DNA of 64,000 nucleotides from Microvelia longipes. Its lineage: Eukaryota > Arthropoda > Insecta > Hemiptera > Veliidae. Positions 35,701 through 46,884 of the stretch are shown in pieces; positions within the stretch are counted from its first letter, which is position 1, and the number at the start of each line of letters is the position of its first letter. The stretch is from the NCBI GenBank assembly GCA_018340805.1, contig JACMZG010001908.1, positions 43,208,475 to 43,272,474 of the forward strand, read 5' to 3'. The position numbers and the translations under genes are program-made. The notes below the pieces were generated by a model that was not told the DNA's origin, did no database searches, and was given only the letters and a program-made list of their open reading frames with translations.

Positions 35701-38017
35701 TGTAAACTTAAGTTCCTTTTTTTATATATGTCACTTACAAATAAATAATTTTCTATATAACTTTCTTTGAGATAACTCTTTTATATTAGATTTCTTTGAG
35801 ATAACTTTCTTTGAGTCCTAGAACCTACCAGAGGTTGACTCATACTACCAATTATAAACATAATATAACAATTACCTGAGATTTTAGTATTGAAATTGTA
35901 CATCTTTCCAACACGCATACCAACTTGGAATGCATATTCACTGGGTACTACTGACACATTACCGCACACTGTAAACAAATATCACAATAATAGCATATTA
36001 TAAAACAACCTCAAGAAGCACTAATCACAGATAAACGCTAATCAATTTCCCTGTGACTGAATTTATATTTCTTTTTATATTTATTACAATTTTATAAAAA
36101 ATATTGTTTAATTATAATAATTGGTGAACCTGATGACACTTATGAAAAAAAAAACATTTTCAAATCTTAAAATTCATATGGAGCTTCAACATAATAAAAC
36201 ATGACACCAACATTAAAACATCAAAAGGACTCAATAATAAACTCCATAAGATGTTTTTTTTTTCAATTACTCAACTTGGATGATATTATCTCTAATTGTC
36301 AAACTTTTCACAGACAACATACACACTCCATTAACTATTTTGAAACAAGTTTTTATAGATATATTCTTGATCAGTGAATACCCTAACTCATTAGCTCATT
36401 CATCACCCTAACTCAATCATCACCCTAACTCATTTGCTCATTCATCACCCTAACTCATTAGCTCATTCATCACCCTAACTCAATCATCACCCTAACTCAT
36501 TTGCTCATTCATCACCGCTATTTTCTTGCAAAAAAAAAGTAACAGTATTTTGCTAATATTTCGTGTAATTATATGATTACATAATTATTTATACAAATAC
36601 ATAGGTTGACTTACACTTGAGTCTGGAGCTTCCGATGACTTGGATTCTGGTACAGCAGCCGCAGTTGTTTGTTCCTTGGCAGTCGCAGTCACCGCTGACT
36701 CTATCGGAAATTCCACGCTCGAATCCAGCTGTTTAACATAAAAGCATCACACTGAGTTGTAATAAATAAAGGTGGGAATTAGAGAGGATTTTCTTTCAAG
36801 CCACTTAGATAATAATATATCAACCAAAAATATTTTGACATTTATTTTAAAATTTTTAACTGCTCTAGAAAAATATATTTTTAAATTTAAGATCCATTTA
36901 GAGGGAATGATTTGAAAGGAGAAACACTGCATTTACAAAAACCATTGCGGGTCTGTTCTAATTATTTGAATAATTACATATAATTATTGTTATCATAATT
37001 ACATTGTGTTCTTAAAATCAACTTTGTGTTCTTATCATTGGACATAATAAGTGATAAAAATGAATTAGACTTAAAATTAAATAGTGTTGAACTAAGTCTA
37101 CATAATTTATAGTAAGTTAATATTTTAGCTATTGTAAAAATATATTAATATTTAAAAAAAATATAGCTGTGCAACAAACAATGCTATTGTTACCTTAGTA
37201 TTTCTCAGGGATACTATTATATAATAGATTTTCTATTGACCCAACTCTCTTTAGTCCATCCACAATGACCACTTAAACCCTCATTACTTACTCTCATTTC
37301 AGGTTACATAAACCATACTTTTCTCTCTTTCACTACGGGGAGTAAGCTTTAAGCTAGGGGGGTCTTTAAAAACCCCACTAGCTATTTTTGTCAAATGAAA
37401 TTTTCTAAAATGGGGTGTTTATGAAAATATAAACATACGTATTTTACTGGGTACAAAAATTTAGGTTTTAAATTCATAAATAAGTTCTATAGTTTTTCTA
37501 AAAAGTAATTTATTGTAGTTTCTAAAAACATTACAATAAGTGGCTTTTTAAGTAACAGTTAATGACTGTTATTGAGTTAAAGAGATTTTCTTGGGAAATA
37601 CCTGTTATAGTTTATCTGAAATTGTTTAAGTAAATTATGTCTATTAATTGGATTATGTATGTGATTGTTTATTTCTAATTTTAGTTTACCTTAAGATTTG
37701 ACTGTGATATTTTGTTCATTTAATACTGTATAATTAAATTATTTGACGCTTGTAGGCACATTAATTTATGATTCAAACAATAAAGATGTTTATTTATGAG
37801 CTTTAGAGGCTGGACTATAAAGGTATGAGTTTTATAATAACATACCAGTGTCATCATCACTGTCTACACCGTATCTTGTCACACTGAGGAGCATGGCTCT
37901 GGCAATCGCTTTGTCATGCTCGTTCAGGTCACTGATATTATCCTCATCACTCTGGTGAGCAGCAATGCTGAGAGCAATGCAGCCGAATAAGGCAACAAGT
38001 TTTAACCAGTGGCTCAT
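32563..38017 (-). CDS. Secreted cysteine-rich protein, DUF4773 type, five coding exons
   Basis: Exons on the minus strand: 38017-37846, 36728-36615, 35968-35876, 34494-34364, 32733-32563. All borders are GT/AG, phases agree (1,1,1,0), and the sum is 681 nt, 226 residues plus stop. Residues 1-20 (MSHWLKLVALFGCIALSIAA) are a signal peptide. An acidic segment follows (QSDEDNISDLNEHD), then a domain with CDCQGTNNCGCC, single Cys at about residues 96, 132, 142 and 158, and KCLKY; ten Cys after the signal peptide, so five disulfides are possible. The CxC...CxCC start and Cys spacing fit DUF4773, a secreted arthropod family of unknown function. The start was chosen because the upstream in-frame ATG at 38047 lies in the 5' UTR intron. 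No neighbour explains its role. Confidence 0.88.
32860..33195. mobile_element. MITE family C, copy 2
   Basis: Inverted ends (CTCCTCTGATGTAAATGTTA and its inverse near 33160-33178), each with a hammerhead-like block; the right one reads CTGATGA at 33101 and GAAA at 33124. In intron 4 of the DUF4773 gene. Confidence 0.7.
33240..33480 (+). mobile_element. tRNA-derived SINE, copy 1
   Basis: Shares its full length with 56943-57175: an A-box-like ACGTGGTTGTATAAGCAC, a degenerate B box GAGTTCCAACC, then CCCACCTGAGTTGGTTCC, GGGTAAATACCCTGA. More degraded than the second copy. Confidence 0.75.
33495..33920. repeat. 30-bp tandem array, about 14 copies
   Basis: Unit TTATAATATAGCTTTTGTCT plus CTACTCCCCC, with some shortened copies. 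Lies in intron 4 of the DUF4773 gene. Confidence 0.92.
34364..34494 (-). CDS. DUF4773-type gene, exon 4
   Basis: Encodes RVCDRLPLFSSSVKICLKS and SFRSCMNIDIQ, the family's 'C-LP...ICL...SC' run. Acceptor ATTTCAG, donor GTATGT. A 42-bp tandem array begins about 50 bp upstream of the acceptor. Confidence 0.88.
34548..34890. repeat. 42-bp tandem array whose units contain a hairpin
   Basis: Unit GGATCAAGTAGGCTTTGGTC plus CTTATACTAAGGACAGCTATAC. Each unit contains GTCCTTATACTAAGGAC, a perfect 7-bp stem with a 3-base loop. About six good copies, then diverged ones to about 34990. In intron 3 of the DUF4773 gene near the exon 4 acceptor. Confidence 0.9.
35330..35560 (-). pseudogene. LINE RNase H remnant
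   Basis: On the minus strand VQGHCGVKGNEQVDQLARLG is the RNase H 'GH-G-GNE-AD-LAR' motif of insect LINEs. The frame stops soon after. In intron 3 of the DUF4773 gene. It may belong to the same LINE family as 10120-10580. Confidence 0.75.
35876..35968 (-). CDS. DUF4773-type gene, exon 3
   Basis: Encodes CGNVSVVPSEYAFQVGM and ends YNFNTKIS; acceptor TTTACAG, donor GTAATT, phase 1. Confidence 0.85.
36385..36520. repeat. ~25-bp tandem repeat with higher-order order
   Basis: Units CATCACCCTAACTCATTAGC/TCATT alternate with shortened CACCCTAACTCAAT units in the same order twice. In intron 2 of the DUF4773 gene. Confidence 0.85.
36615..36728 (-). CDS. DUF4773-type gene, exon 2 (CxC...CxCC)
   Basis: GFERGISDRVSGDCDCQGTN continues NCGCCTRIQVIG. 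Six of the ten cysteines of the protein begin in this exon or at its border. Donor GTAAGT. Another frame is also open over this exon, but only this frame keeps the phases and the Cys motif. Confidence 0.88.
37846..38017 (-). CDS. DUF4773-type gene, coding exon 1 (signal peptide)
   Basis: Acceptor TTTTCAG before 38027, then 10 bases of 5' UTR and ATG at 38017. Encodes the signal peptide and the acidic spacer ending VDSDDDT. Donor GTATGT, phase 1. Confidence 0.88.
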
Positions 38018-38150
38018 AGTGATATACCTGAAAATTGAAGAGACCAATTATAGATAAACATAATAATGGCCAAGAAGGCTTTCCTAGTTAAATTTTTAAA
38101 TTCTTTAGTTTGCAATAAATATTGTAAAAAAATAGATAAAGAATAATTAC

Positions 38151-38181
38151 CTGTGTAATCCAGTGAGTGGAAAATACAAGA
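38151..38181 (-). promoter_or_regulatory. 5' UTR exon of the DUF4773-type gene
   Basis: A donor (CACAG|GTAATT) ends at 38151 and pairs with the acceptor before 38027, giving a 123-base intron. The 5' end is placed about 30 bases after the TATA box by inference. Confidence 0.55.
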
Positions 38182-38205
38182 ATAGAAAATCCAACATTTT
38201 TTTTT

Positions 38206-38213
38206 CTTATATA
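38206..38213 (-). promoter_or_regulatory. TATA box of the DUF4773-type gene
   Basis: TATATAAG on the minus strand, 55 bases upstream of the 5' UTR donor and about 190 upstream of the start codon. A strong TATA promoter is common in arthropod secreted-protein genes. Confidence 0.6.
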
Positions 38214-38728
38214 ACAAATTACGGGGAACCTGTCAATAGCATCATTACCCATAGAATTTCATTATTTAATTTGTAAATTTAAGTAATAATGCAAATACAA
38301 TTTAGGCATTATTAAGAGAGAAAAATCACACAATAACAATAAAGAAATTAATGGTATCATTGTAAAGCAAGACTTTGTTTGCGTTTAATTTATTTAAATT
38401 TGCATTTGAAATGTGTGACCTTCAATTTTTATGAATAGGGGTAACATTTAATTTTATAATTGCTTAAACAAAGTGTTAAATGATATATTTATTAAAAAAA
38501 TAATCTATTTAATTAAAATTTAACAATGTAATAGTAAGTTCATTTTTTTATTTTTTATTTTATTAAATGGACGAATTTAATAATGTAAAAATGATAGTTA
38601 ATCCTGATGACTATATTTTAACTTGGCCATTTTGTTTGCCTCGTATCGTAGTGTAAGCATTTTAGGTTTCAGCTCGATCCAATAACTTTTCTAGTTAGTG
38701 AGTTAAAAGAACATTTTTTAAACTAGAA
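38214..38728. promoter_or_regulatory. Intergenic region between two divergent genes
   Basis: About 515 bases separate the TATA box of the DUF4773-type gene (minus strand) and the candidate exon at 38729 (plus strand). Very AT-rich; no other motif stands out. Confidence 0.35.
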
Positions 38729-38832
38729 ATGGCTTTAAACATGGTATCAAATGTTGAAGTAGATGATAAGCTAAATCAGTTGAGAACATTTTTAGCTCAA
38801 TCAGACTATCCCAAGTGGCACAATCCTATGGC
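38729..38832 (+). CDS. Candidate first coding exon of an unrecognised gene
   Basis: ATG GCT at 38729 opens 34 codons (starts MALNMVSNVEVDDKLNQL, ends YPKWHNPM) followed by a good donor GTACGT at 38833, phase 2. Composition is coding-like (few A/T runs, balanced residues) compared with its surroundings. I do not recognise the product and found no second exon; LINE debris follows from 39100. It may be a real first exon of a gene whose remaining exons lie in 40-44 kb, or a relic. Confidence 0.4.
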
Positions 38833-39099
38833 GTACGTATAAACATTTATGTAGAACTAATGTTGCTCGCATTTGGTTACAACAATCAATAAGAAAGATC
38901 TTTCTCTAATAACAAAAAAAATCTTTACTGCCCACAAAAAGGAAATATGAAAAAAGTATAAAGTAAAATATTATAAAGATATATATGAATTCATATTTGA
39001 CAAATTTGGTAAGTGTGTCTTCATTGCTGCTGACTGCCTGTTAAATTTGGAGTATCCTAGTTTTTGAAGATAATTGTCCTGATATCCTAATTGGTCTAG

Positions 39100-39900
39100 A
39101 GTGGGTTAGGCAGATGATACCAGTGTCTTGGTGCGTGCTAAGTCAAAAATTCAAGCTGTTCACAATATTATAAAGGATGCTATGTCTGAGGCTAAGCTGT
39201 TGACAGAAAACAACAACCTATCCTTGAAATTCCATAAGACTTGCACTATGGTTGTAAACAGAGTTCATCAGAAGAATAATGTAAACATAAAATTAGATTA
39301 TACTCATATTGTAGCTGATATGCTTCCTAATTTTTGTGTGATAGAAGATAACCTCCATAACTGGCAAGAGCATGTTGAGAAATTAAGTAAAAAACGCTTG
39401 CTAGCTCTATCTATTTACTAAGAAAATTTTCCAATCTGGTTCCAACTATATGACTTAAAATACTCTACTATGGCTTAATTTATTCACATATTTCTTAGGG
39501 CATTCATTTCTGGGGTAGTTCAAGTGGAGCTGAAAAAAAATCTTTCTACTTCAGAAAAGAGGAATGAGACTAATTGCAGGGATTAAGTACAAATATTCCT
39601 GTTGTGGTTGTTTTCTAGAAAAATAAAGAACATACTATGTTCAGCCAATACATACTGGATCTATACAAGTTTTACCTCTCAACTCTTCAAAATAAGCTTG
39701 AGTTTGAATTTAATGACAAATATAGGGGGTATCAGTAATAAAACTAAGGGTAGTAATATTAAAATCTTGCCTGAAAGAACAGTCAGATATGAGAAGAGCC
39801 GTGTATTCTGCTCTCTCTATAGTAAACTCAGTCCCTCCAGAATTTAGAGCTTCTGATGATTGTAAACAATCTTTGGCTCTCACAAAGAAACTAAAAATTC
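39100..39900 (+). pseudogene. LINE reverse transcriptase remnant
   Basis: The RT motif ADDTSVLVRAKSKIQ starts at about 39110, followed by the thumb region (LKFHKTCTMVV; NWQEHVEKLSKK). From 39420 the match continues in changing frames (GIHFWGSSSGA; LLQKRGMRLIAGI-like; KEHTMFSQYILDLYKF). Many stops and shifts; both ends are missing. Confidence 0.75.
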
Positions 39901-42900
39901 TGGTGTGGTGGTCGGCATGTGGGGGAATTTCCTTTGGAATGAAAAAACCTTTAAAAGATAAACACTAACTGTGCTTTAAACAAGAGCAAATTATGGTTTG
40001 CACAATCAATTTTAGAGACATAGGCCTGTGTTCTAACATTTTCCTTAAGAAAAATATTAGGTTTAGGTAAGGAAAATGTTTTTGAATACGGGCCATAGTT
40101 TTTACAAAGATTATGTAGTATACCTAGTATGTAGTATATCTAGTAGGTATACTAGATAATCTTTGAGTTTTTATAACCAACTGGACAATTATGCGCAATT
40201 CCTTTAAAAAATACAGAAACAATGTTTTACCAGAAGTGCTTGATAATTGAGTTAACAGATCAAGCTATAAAGCATAAATCGGAACCAAATGGATTATTAA
40301 ATTATACGCCTATGGATTATTAATAAAGCAAGAAATGGATTGTTAAGCATGGAAACACACATTTCAAAGGCAATTCTCCTGGCACGAGGATCACCGAGCC
40401 AGAATTTTTATTTATTTATACATACAAGGCAGAGTCATTTTACAATAAATTGTGAAAATAATATAATAACATTTAAAACATGAAATATAATAACTAATAA
40501 CTTTTTTATAATTTCATTTGTATTTTTAATTTTCAGTACTTGTTTTTCTTACCTTTTTGTTAATTGATTTTTTTTTCTAATTTTCGTAAAATGTTTAATG
40601 AGATAAAATATTTTGATTTGAAATTCAAAAAAATAAAGAAGTGAGTATATTTGGCACCATTGTACAAAATACTTGTATTCACAGTTCATAGGTTTATACT
40701 GTTCACCATATTGTCCAAGAGGCCAGGAAGAATGTCTTTTTTGCGCCTGAAAAGTGTCAGACTGGAGTTTCAAATTATTTATAATTTTCCTTGTGTAGTA
40801 TACTAAATCCCTCAAATGGCAGGATATTTTTATGTATACAAAACAAACTAGGAAATTCAACAGAAAAGATAAGTGGACTAATGGTTGGAGGCTGGTAACG
40901 GGGTTGGTAAGGACCTAATGGAATGAATGGTCTTCTTGCCAGGCTTGACCTCTCTTATTAGTAAGGAAGAAAGTATTTCAGGCGAGATAACTCGCCTAAA
41001 TTATCTGTTTCAGGTGTTTAAAGGTCTTCTAAGAGGGTTTTATCAAACTTTCTGTCTATAGGTCTGTCATCATCATAAATCCCAGAATGTTCATGCTAGA
41101 AAGTTGAAATTTGTAACAAAATAACCACCTAAGAGTTGTTATTTAGCAATGGTTCAAAATAGGTTACTGTAGAGTATAATATTATGGGGTCAAGTTAACA
41201 ATACTCGTCTTCTTCTTTTACAGAAAAAAATATTAGAATAATAACTTGCTCTGCTTACCTTGATGACTGTAAACCTTTTATTATAGAAATTACAACTGAT
41301 GACTGTGTTTATTTATAATTTAGATTTTGAAATTATTGACTCTTTTTTATTTAAAAAAAATCATCCAATTGAATTAAAATTTGACAAAAGTGTTTCTTTT
41401 TTGTAAGGAACAAGTCTACTATATCTTCAATTTTCGTCAGATCACTATGATAAATAGCATCAAACGAGATAAGTATGTGGATGGGTAACCGCTAGGATTA
41501 AAACAGATTTACATTTTGCAATCTGAAGAATTCGCCAATTTCATACTCTGAAGGCGAGGAAAGTCCAAAATCCAAAATGGTAAGGTGGCAAATCTAGAAA
41601 ATGAAAATGAACACAGCAAATCCTATCAGGTGAGGAAACCTCATACCCATATTTTATTAAATCTGTGCATAAAACTTCCTTTTATCCAGAGTGGAATGCA
41701 ATGGCCCAAACTTGACAAGAGGGTCTGAGCAAAAAATAAATAAATAAACAATTAATACAATTATATTCCATTAATAAATACATATTACATAACATTGACA
41801 TACAATAAAATACAATTTATACAATTTTTTATACAATGGTACAGTTTTTCTGGCAATCATTTAGATGGTTACTCCAAAAAGACATTTTCAAATTTTCAAC
41901 TCTTCAGTCATTTCTTTTAATATTATTTATATTTTTCTTGGCCATATATATTGGATTATACACAATCTTAGTACGAATAAGTCCATACATTATTTGTAGA
42001 ATTATCAGTGAGTATCCAAGTAAACAAATTTTTATCAAATACCCTAATAATTTAAACTAATTAAGACAAAATTAAATTTAACATTCTATAATCAAGTTAG
42101 ATTGGTTATCAAGCGATTACAACCCTTTCCATTTAAGAGCCAATCAAGTTCTATCGTTAATGTTAATTTAAAACTAGTATATTTGTAACTAAATCACCAA
42201 ATAAGTTTCAGTTGAATCAAATCACTCATAGTTTCAATATTTGGAACAAACTAAATCTTCAAATTTTCCTTTCTTTGTTTTGAAATCCCCAAGAAACCCT
42301 GCTATATCTTTTTACAACAGATTGCTGAAATCTAAAAAGAAGAAAAGATTTTTATTTTTAAGCTGTAATTTTTCCATTAATGTATTGTGTTTGTTTATTT
42401 ATTTTAATAGTTTATTAGTGTAGTTTGTAGATATAGATTCTGAAGATCCCTACAATGATAGGTGAAATATATTAATTGAATAAATCATTCAAAACTTTTT
42501 ATAGAACTAAAGTCCTCTTGATCCAGCCTGAGATGGAGTTCTATAAACTTACCAATACTACAAAGAACCAACTATCTAAAAACAAGATAGAAAATAGATA
42601 GTTCTTAAAAAACATTTGCCCTTATAAAAGGCATACTATGGTCTTAGTCATTGTTTCTCAACTTTTTTAAATTGTTGCCCAAAGAAATGATGGTAACTAT
42701 CCCTCGATCCAATTCTTATACTTTATATACGAGCAAGTTTTACAGGCATAGTATTTTTTGTTAGAGTTTGAATGATAACAAAATCAAGATAAAGATGTGA
42801 AAGCTTGTGACAATGATAGACATAATCATGCCCATACCCAGCAAAAAATTGAGGGGGGCGAAACCAATTCCAGAGGGGGACGATATTCACACATCTATAA

Positions 42901-44080
42901 GGAACTTCCACTAAAAAAACTTTATTTGAAGGGGCAACATTTTTTCCAGAGAGACACCACCCCTAGACCCCCCCCCCAGGAATAAATAAGGGGCCCCTGT
43001 GGCCTCTATCTGGCTAAGGACATGGACATAATCTATTGTCAATGTCGTTTACAATTAACGATGTTTCAGGAGCAGGTACTTCTCCCATCATCAGGTTCGT
43101 CTTAACCTGTATACCGTTGTTGTGTATACAGTGACAGGATTTTAACCTGACTTAGAAGGCAAGTATCAAAGACTTTAGTGAGCACTTTGAAACTTATACT
43201 TATATACCTCTCACAACCTTTCAAATACGCCCTAATAAGATCTTTCTTACTTTCTATCCTGCCTTTTTTTAATATAGAGGATTATTTTTTTAACAATTAT
43301 AGCTTACAAGCCTTTTTATCTATATGCTCTTAAATAACCATAAACTAACTAAAATGGATGATACAAGACAGGACAAAATACCTTAATTTTTTAGCATTAA
43401 AATAAATCATAAGCAAAAACTACATTGTAAAAATTTAAAAAGTATTTACCTTGTAGTTTTTAGGTGGAATTAAAGAGTTAAATAGTATATTATACAACTA
43501 GGCAGTGAAATTAATATTTTTCTACCAAAGAGACAATATTGAATGGCAAGTGAATAAAAGCAGCTTAAGAAAAATAAGTCCTTCACAGCCATGTAGTGTA
43601 TGCTTTTTTTCTGAGATAAAGATAAAATTATTTATTTATTAGATAAAATTATTTATTTATTAAATTATTTAAGATTTATTTTAATATTAAAATAAATAAC
43701 ATTTACAAAAAAAACTTTTTTAATTTAAAAATTAGTACAAAGTGGTTTCATAATTTTATTTTTGACAATAGTTTACAAACTGTACAGTTGTAGAATTTTT
43801 CTACCTCAGAAAAAAAACAATTTACCAAGCTTTCAATTATATTTGAAGTCTTAAGTAATTTCTATTTAGTAGCACTTATAATAGAATAGAATTCTCAGAT
43901 TTGTTAAAATAAGATTGTTTAATAAGAAAAGAAAGGTGCTTAAAGAGACCTACAACAATGGAAATCATGATATATTATTGTTTGTTATTATTTTATAATT
44001 ATGTACCTTGAAAAAGACTTAAGATATAGTTCAAAACTTGGAAAACTCAGTAAATTTATAACACCGCTGTCTCTAACCTT
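39900..44080. other. Non-coding stretch
   Basis: Holds a hairpin at 40035-40082 (AACATTTTCCTTA and its inverse), a possible LINE tail at 42190-42420 (SSNFPFFVLKSPRNPA then ISFYNRLLK), a poly-G/C repeat at 42840-42990 and a hammerhead-like block at 43064-43094. A hydrophobic open frame at 41836-42060 shows no family features. Confidence 0.4.
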
Positions 44081-44348
44081 TTTATTTACCATTTACCTAA
44101 TATTAATGTACATACTTTAGTAGGTATACTTTTGGTAAAAATGTTAGATAATGAATAGTTAGAGATTTGAACAACTGATCTGAAATTCTTTTAATAAGCA
44201 ATTTGCTGTTTTTTTTTAGCTCCCTCAAGGTAAATTTCAGTGTTTAGTAAAAATTAATAAAATTTTGTCCCATTTACAAACACTGCGTTAGCTTATGTCT
44301 GGTACAAGCATAAAGCTCACAAGAAAAGCAAGGAAACCACCAATACAA

Positions 44349-44471
44349 TTAACCCCAAGCTTGAGTTTTACAGTAGTAAAGAATTAGTTTCCCATCTGTA
44401 CTGAAGCAGTCGTAGAGTGTTTTTAGAACCTGGTCAGGCGAAGGGGCAAACGATTGATTAACATAAATAAA
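44349..44471 (-). CDS. ATG12: ATG12 exon 3
   Basis: Acceptor GTTTCAG; 40 codons and TAA at 44349-44351, ending in the conserved QAWG. Confidence 0.96.
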   Translation of the reverse strand, partial: FIYVNQSFAPSPDQVLKTLYDCFSTDGKLILYYCKTQAWG

Positions 44472-46884
44472 CTGAAACAGAAATATATTAAATAATATAA
44501 TTAGGTGCAAATGAGACAATTTTTTTTAAATTACATCTATACTCGTTGTTTACGTCTTTACTTAAAATAATGAGATTGTACATACACCTAAGGCTGTATA
44601 TGAATGATGCTTGTTACTTATTTTATTGTTTTAATGAACTTTAATAATTCCATAAAATCTAGAGTCAAAGGGTTTGTTTTAGGTCAAACAGGGAGGAACA
44701 TAATCAAGAACGTCCAGGAAAATAAATCTAGAAAATAATTTTGATGATCCTCATAAAGTTGGTTGGTCTGAAAATGGACTTTTTGAGAGATTGAAAGGAG
44801 TCGGAATAGAGTAGATCAACATGAGAGAAGAGAATTATCTGGAGAGCTATGCCACTAGCGCTATCACCTCCTACTTTCAGTCTAAGTCTAATATCTAATA
44901 AAAAACATAGACTTACTTCTCTTCTTCATTAACATCTCAATAGTTCTTATTCTAATTTATTTTACCCTCATCATTTTTTGCCTGTCCTTTGTAGTTTAAA
45001 AATGTGTATAGTTTTCTTATTCTGTTAGCTTATTTGTTATTGAACTGATGATGACCTCAAGTTAGGTTGAAAGCCCTTTGTCAAAAAGTTTTGTTTTGAG
45101 AAGAGACTTGTTTCCTTTCATTATTTATACATACATTATTATCCTCAAGTACTTACCAAAGAGTCAGATGGCTGAAGTTTAAGGTATTTTCTTACAAACG
45201 TAATAACCCAAGCGACAGGCTTATTCTGTTCAACAGTCCATTTTGTTTTCTTCATTATGGGAGCATTTGCAGTTGCTTTTAATAGTATTGTAACTGCAAA
45301 AAATAAATACAAAAATCTGTTAATATTTGAAGCATTATTTAATATACTATTTTTTAATATAATATATTTCCTTTGAGAGAAAAGAAAATATAAAATTAAC
45401 AAGTAAGATTTGTCCTGTATTTCAGGCTGTCAAATGTCCATGGATATCAAAAGAGAAGGTTTTAGCTGGTAGGGCTACACTGGCGACGTTACTGTGAGAG
45501 AGGTTACGCAATTGTCATGTTGCCTGTCATTGATGAAGACAGAGAGTGTGAAAAATGAGCAAAAAGAAACAAAATAAACATTTTATTTTTCAGGCAATAG
45601 TGAAATAGAATAACAAGCCAATTCATAAAACTCAATTTTTTTCATAGAAAAATTGATTTTTTTAAATTGCTTCCAATTATAGAGGAATAGATTAGGAAGT
45701 GAATCGAGTCATCTAAAATCTGTTATGAAAAATCCAATTTTTAAAAGGGATTAAGTTTTCTCAATATATATAAAAAATAATAGTTTCTTTGGTATTTTTA
45801 AAAATGGCTGCCAATTTAACAAATAAAACAAAATATTATATTTGCGCCTGAAACATAAAAACTTTTTTTTTTATTGTTTGCTATGAATATCTGTGACACA
45901 GTGTTACCTTTATCAATAAAAGGCAATGTGACATTAAGCAAAACCTACTCTATGATTACAATTGTCACTAAAATTTAAGCTGATAGAATTTATAAGGCAA
46001 TTTAATTGGGGGGTTTATATGAATGAAATTATTTTTTTGACATGTTAGGTTATAATTCAGAATTAACATCATTGCAGGAATAAATAGTACATTTTCAAAG
46101 TTAACTGCCCATACTGATTCCTGCAATGACGTCACACATCATTCATAAAAAAGTCAGGTAATAACCTCTAAATGTGTTTGGTTTCTTCACATCAAATTGA
46201 ATCACCTTATGAATTAATTACATCTTGGCTGAAATTAGACTTTACTAATGATACATGAGTAAAGCCACTTGTTAAATCTATTTCACTATATTTCTCACAC
46301 AAATTAAGCAACGTTTACATTTTTTTTTACACAATTTTTTGACAGATGTCATACATCTGTCATTCTTATCATCTCCTGTTAGCCATCATCTGATAAAACC
46401 TAGTTTCATAGACACTGGTGGAAGTTTTTAAGTTATAATCAGTTGACAGCATGGAAAAATAATGCAAGTGAGCCAATGAGGTCGGTCCTAGGTGTTAAGA
46501 CACGCCCATGATTTCATATCAGGCCAACTTTATTGGTTTAACACCATTTTTCCACAATGTCAACTGATTATAACCGTGTGCAATACAGTCAATTCCACTA
46601 GAGAAAATATCAATAGTGTTAAACAATTGAAATACTTTGGCAATTATTAAGATATGCAGCAGGACTCTTTCCTGGCTACGGCCAATCACCAAGGGGTATG
46701 GTTCTAATAAACTAATAGAATCTCTGATTTATGGCGGGCTGTCAACAGATTAAAACTATTGCAGCAACTTACTTTTATTAGACTCTGCCAGGGCGGAACC
46801 CCCAGCTTTATCTTCACTTCCAGCGGCATTTCCTTCATCGCCGCCGCCTTTCTCCTCTTCTTCTTTACCTTCTACTTCAGACAT
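44349..46884 (-). CDS. ATG12: ATG12, ubiquitin-like autophagy protein, three exons
   Basis: Exons 46884-46773, 45293-45157 and 44471-44349 on the minus strand join to 372 nt, 123 residues plus stop, with GT/AG borders and matching phases. Residues 1-37 are an acidic, Gly-rich leader ([15 protein letters not shown]...). Residues 38-123 are the ubiquitin-like domain: [51 protein letters not shown] and the C-terminus [13 protein letters not shown]. The terminal Gly is the residue activated by ATG7, passed to ATG10 and joined to ATG5; the ATG12-ATG5-ATG16 complex then promotes ATG8 lipidation in autophagosome formation. Length and C-terminus are those of a complete, intact protein. Introns 1 and 2 carry MITEs. 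Confidence 0.96.
45040..45112 (+). mobile_element. MITE family C, half copy, in ATG12 intron 2
   Basis: CTGATGA at 45045, GAAA at 45069, then TTGTCAAAAAGTTTTGTTTTGAGAAGAGAC, matching the right end of copy 1. The left arm was not found. Confidence 0.6.
45157..45293 (-). CDS. ATG12: ATG12 exon 2
   Basis: Acceptor TTTTTTGCAG, 45 codons after the completed Ile codon, donor GTAAGT in phase 0. Encodes the first half of the ubiquitin-like fold. Confidence 0.96.
46432..46574. mobile_element. MITE family B, copy 2, in ATG12 intron 1
   Basis: 143 bp from GTTATAATCAGTTGACAG to its inverse CTGATTATAAC, the arms sharing CAATGTTGTGG/CATGGAAAAA-type blocks; clear relative of 568-727. Confidence 0.75.
46773..46884 (-). 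CDS. ATG12: ATG12 exon 1
   Basis: ATG at 46884, the only start before the acidic leader; 37 codons plus one base; donor GTAAGT. Confidence 0.93.

Noticed and set aside
33495..36520. Regularly spaced repeats resembling a CRISPR array
   Set aside because: The units are directly adjacent with no unique spacers, lie in introns of a spliced gene, and the genome is eukaryotic.
40035..40082. Hairpin AACATTTTCCTTA...TAAGGAAAATGTT considered as a terminator or microRNA precursor
   Set aside because: Stem is short, the loop AT-rich, and there is no adjacent gene end or second supporting signal.
41836..42060. Hydrophobic open frame that could be a small membrane protein
   Set aside because: Leu/Ile/Phe-rich frames arise by chance in such AT-rich DNA; no splice or family support.
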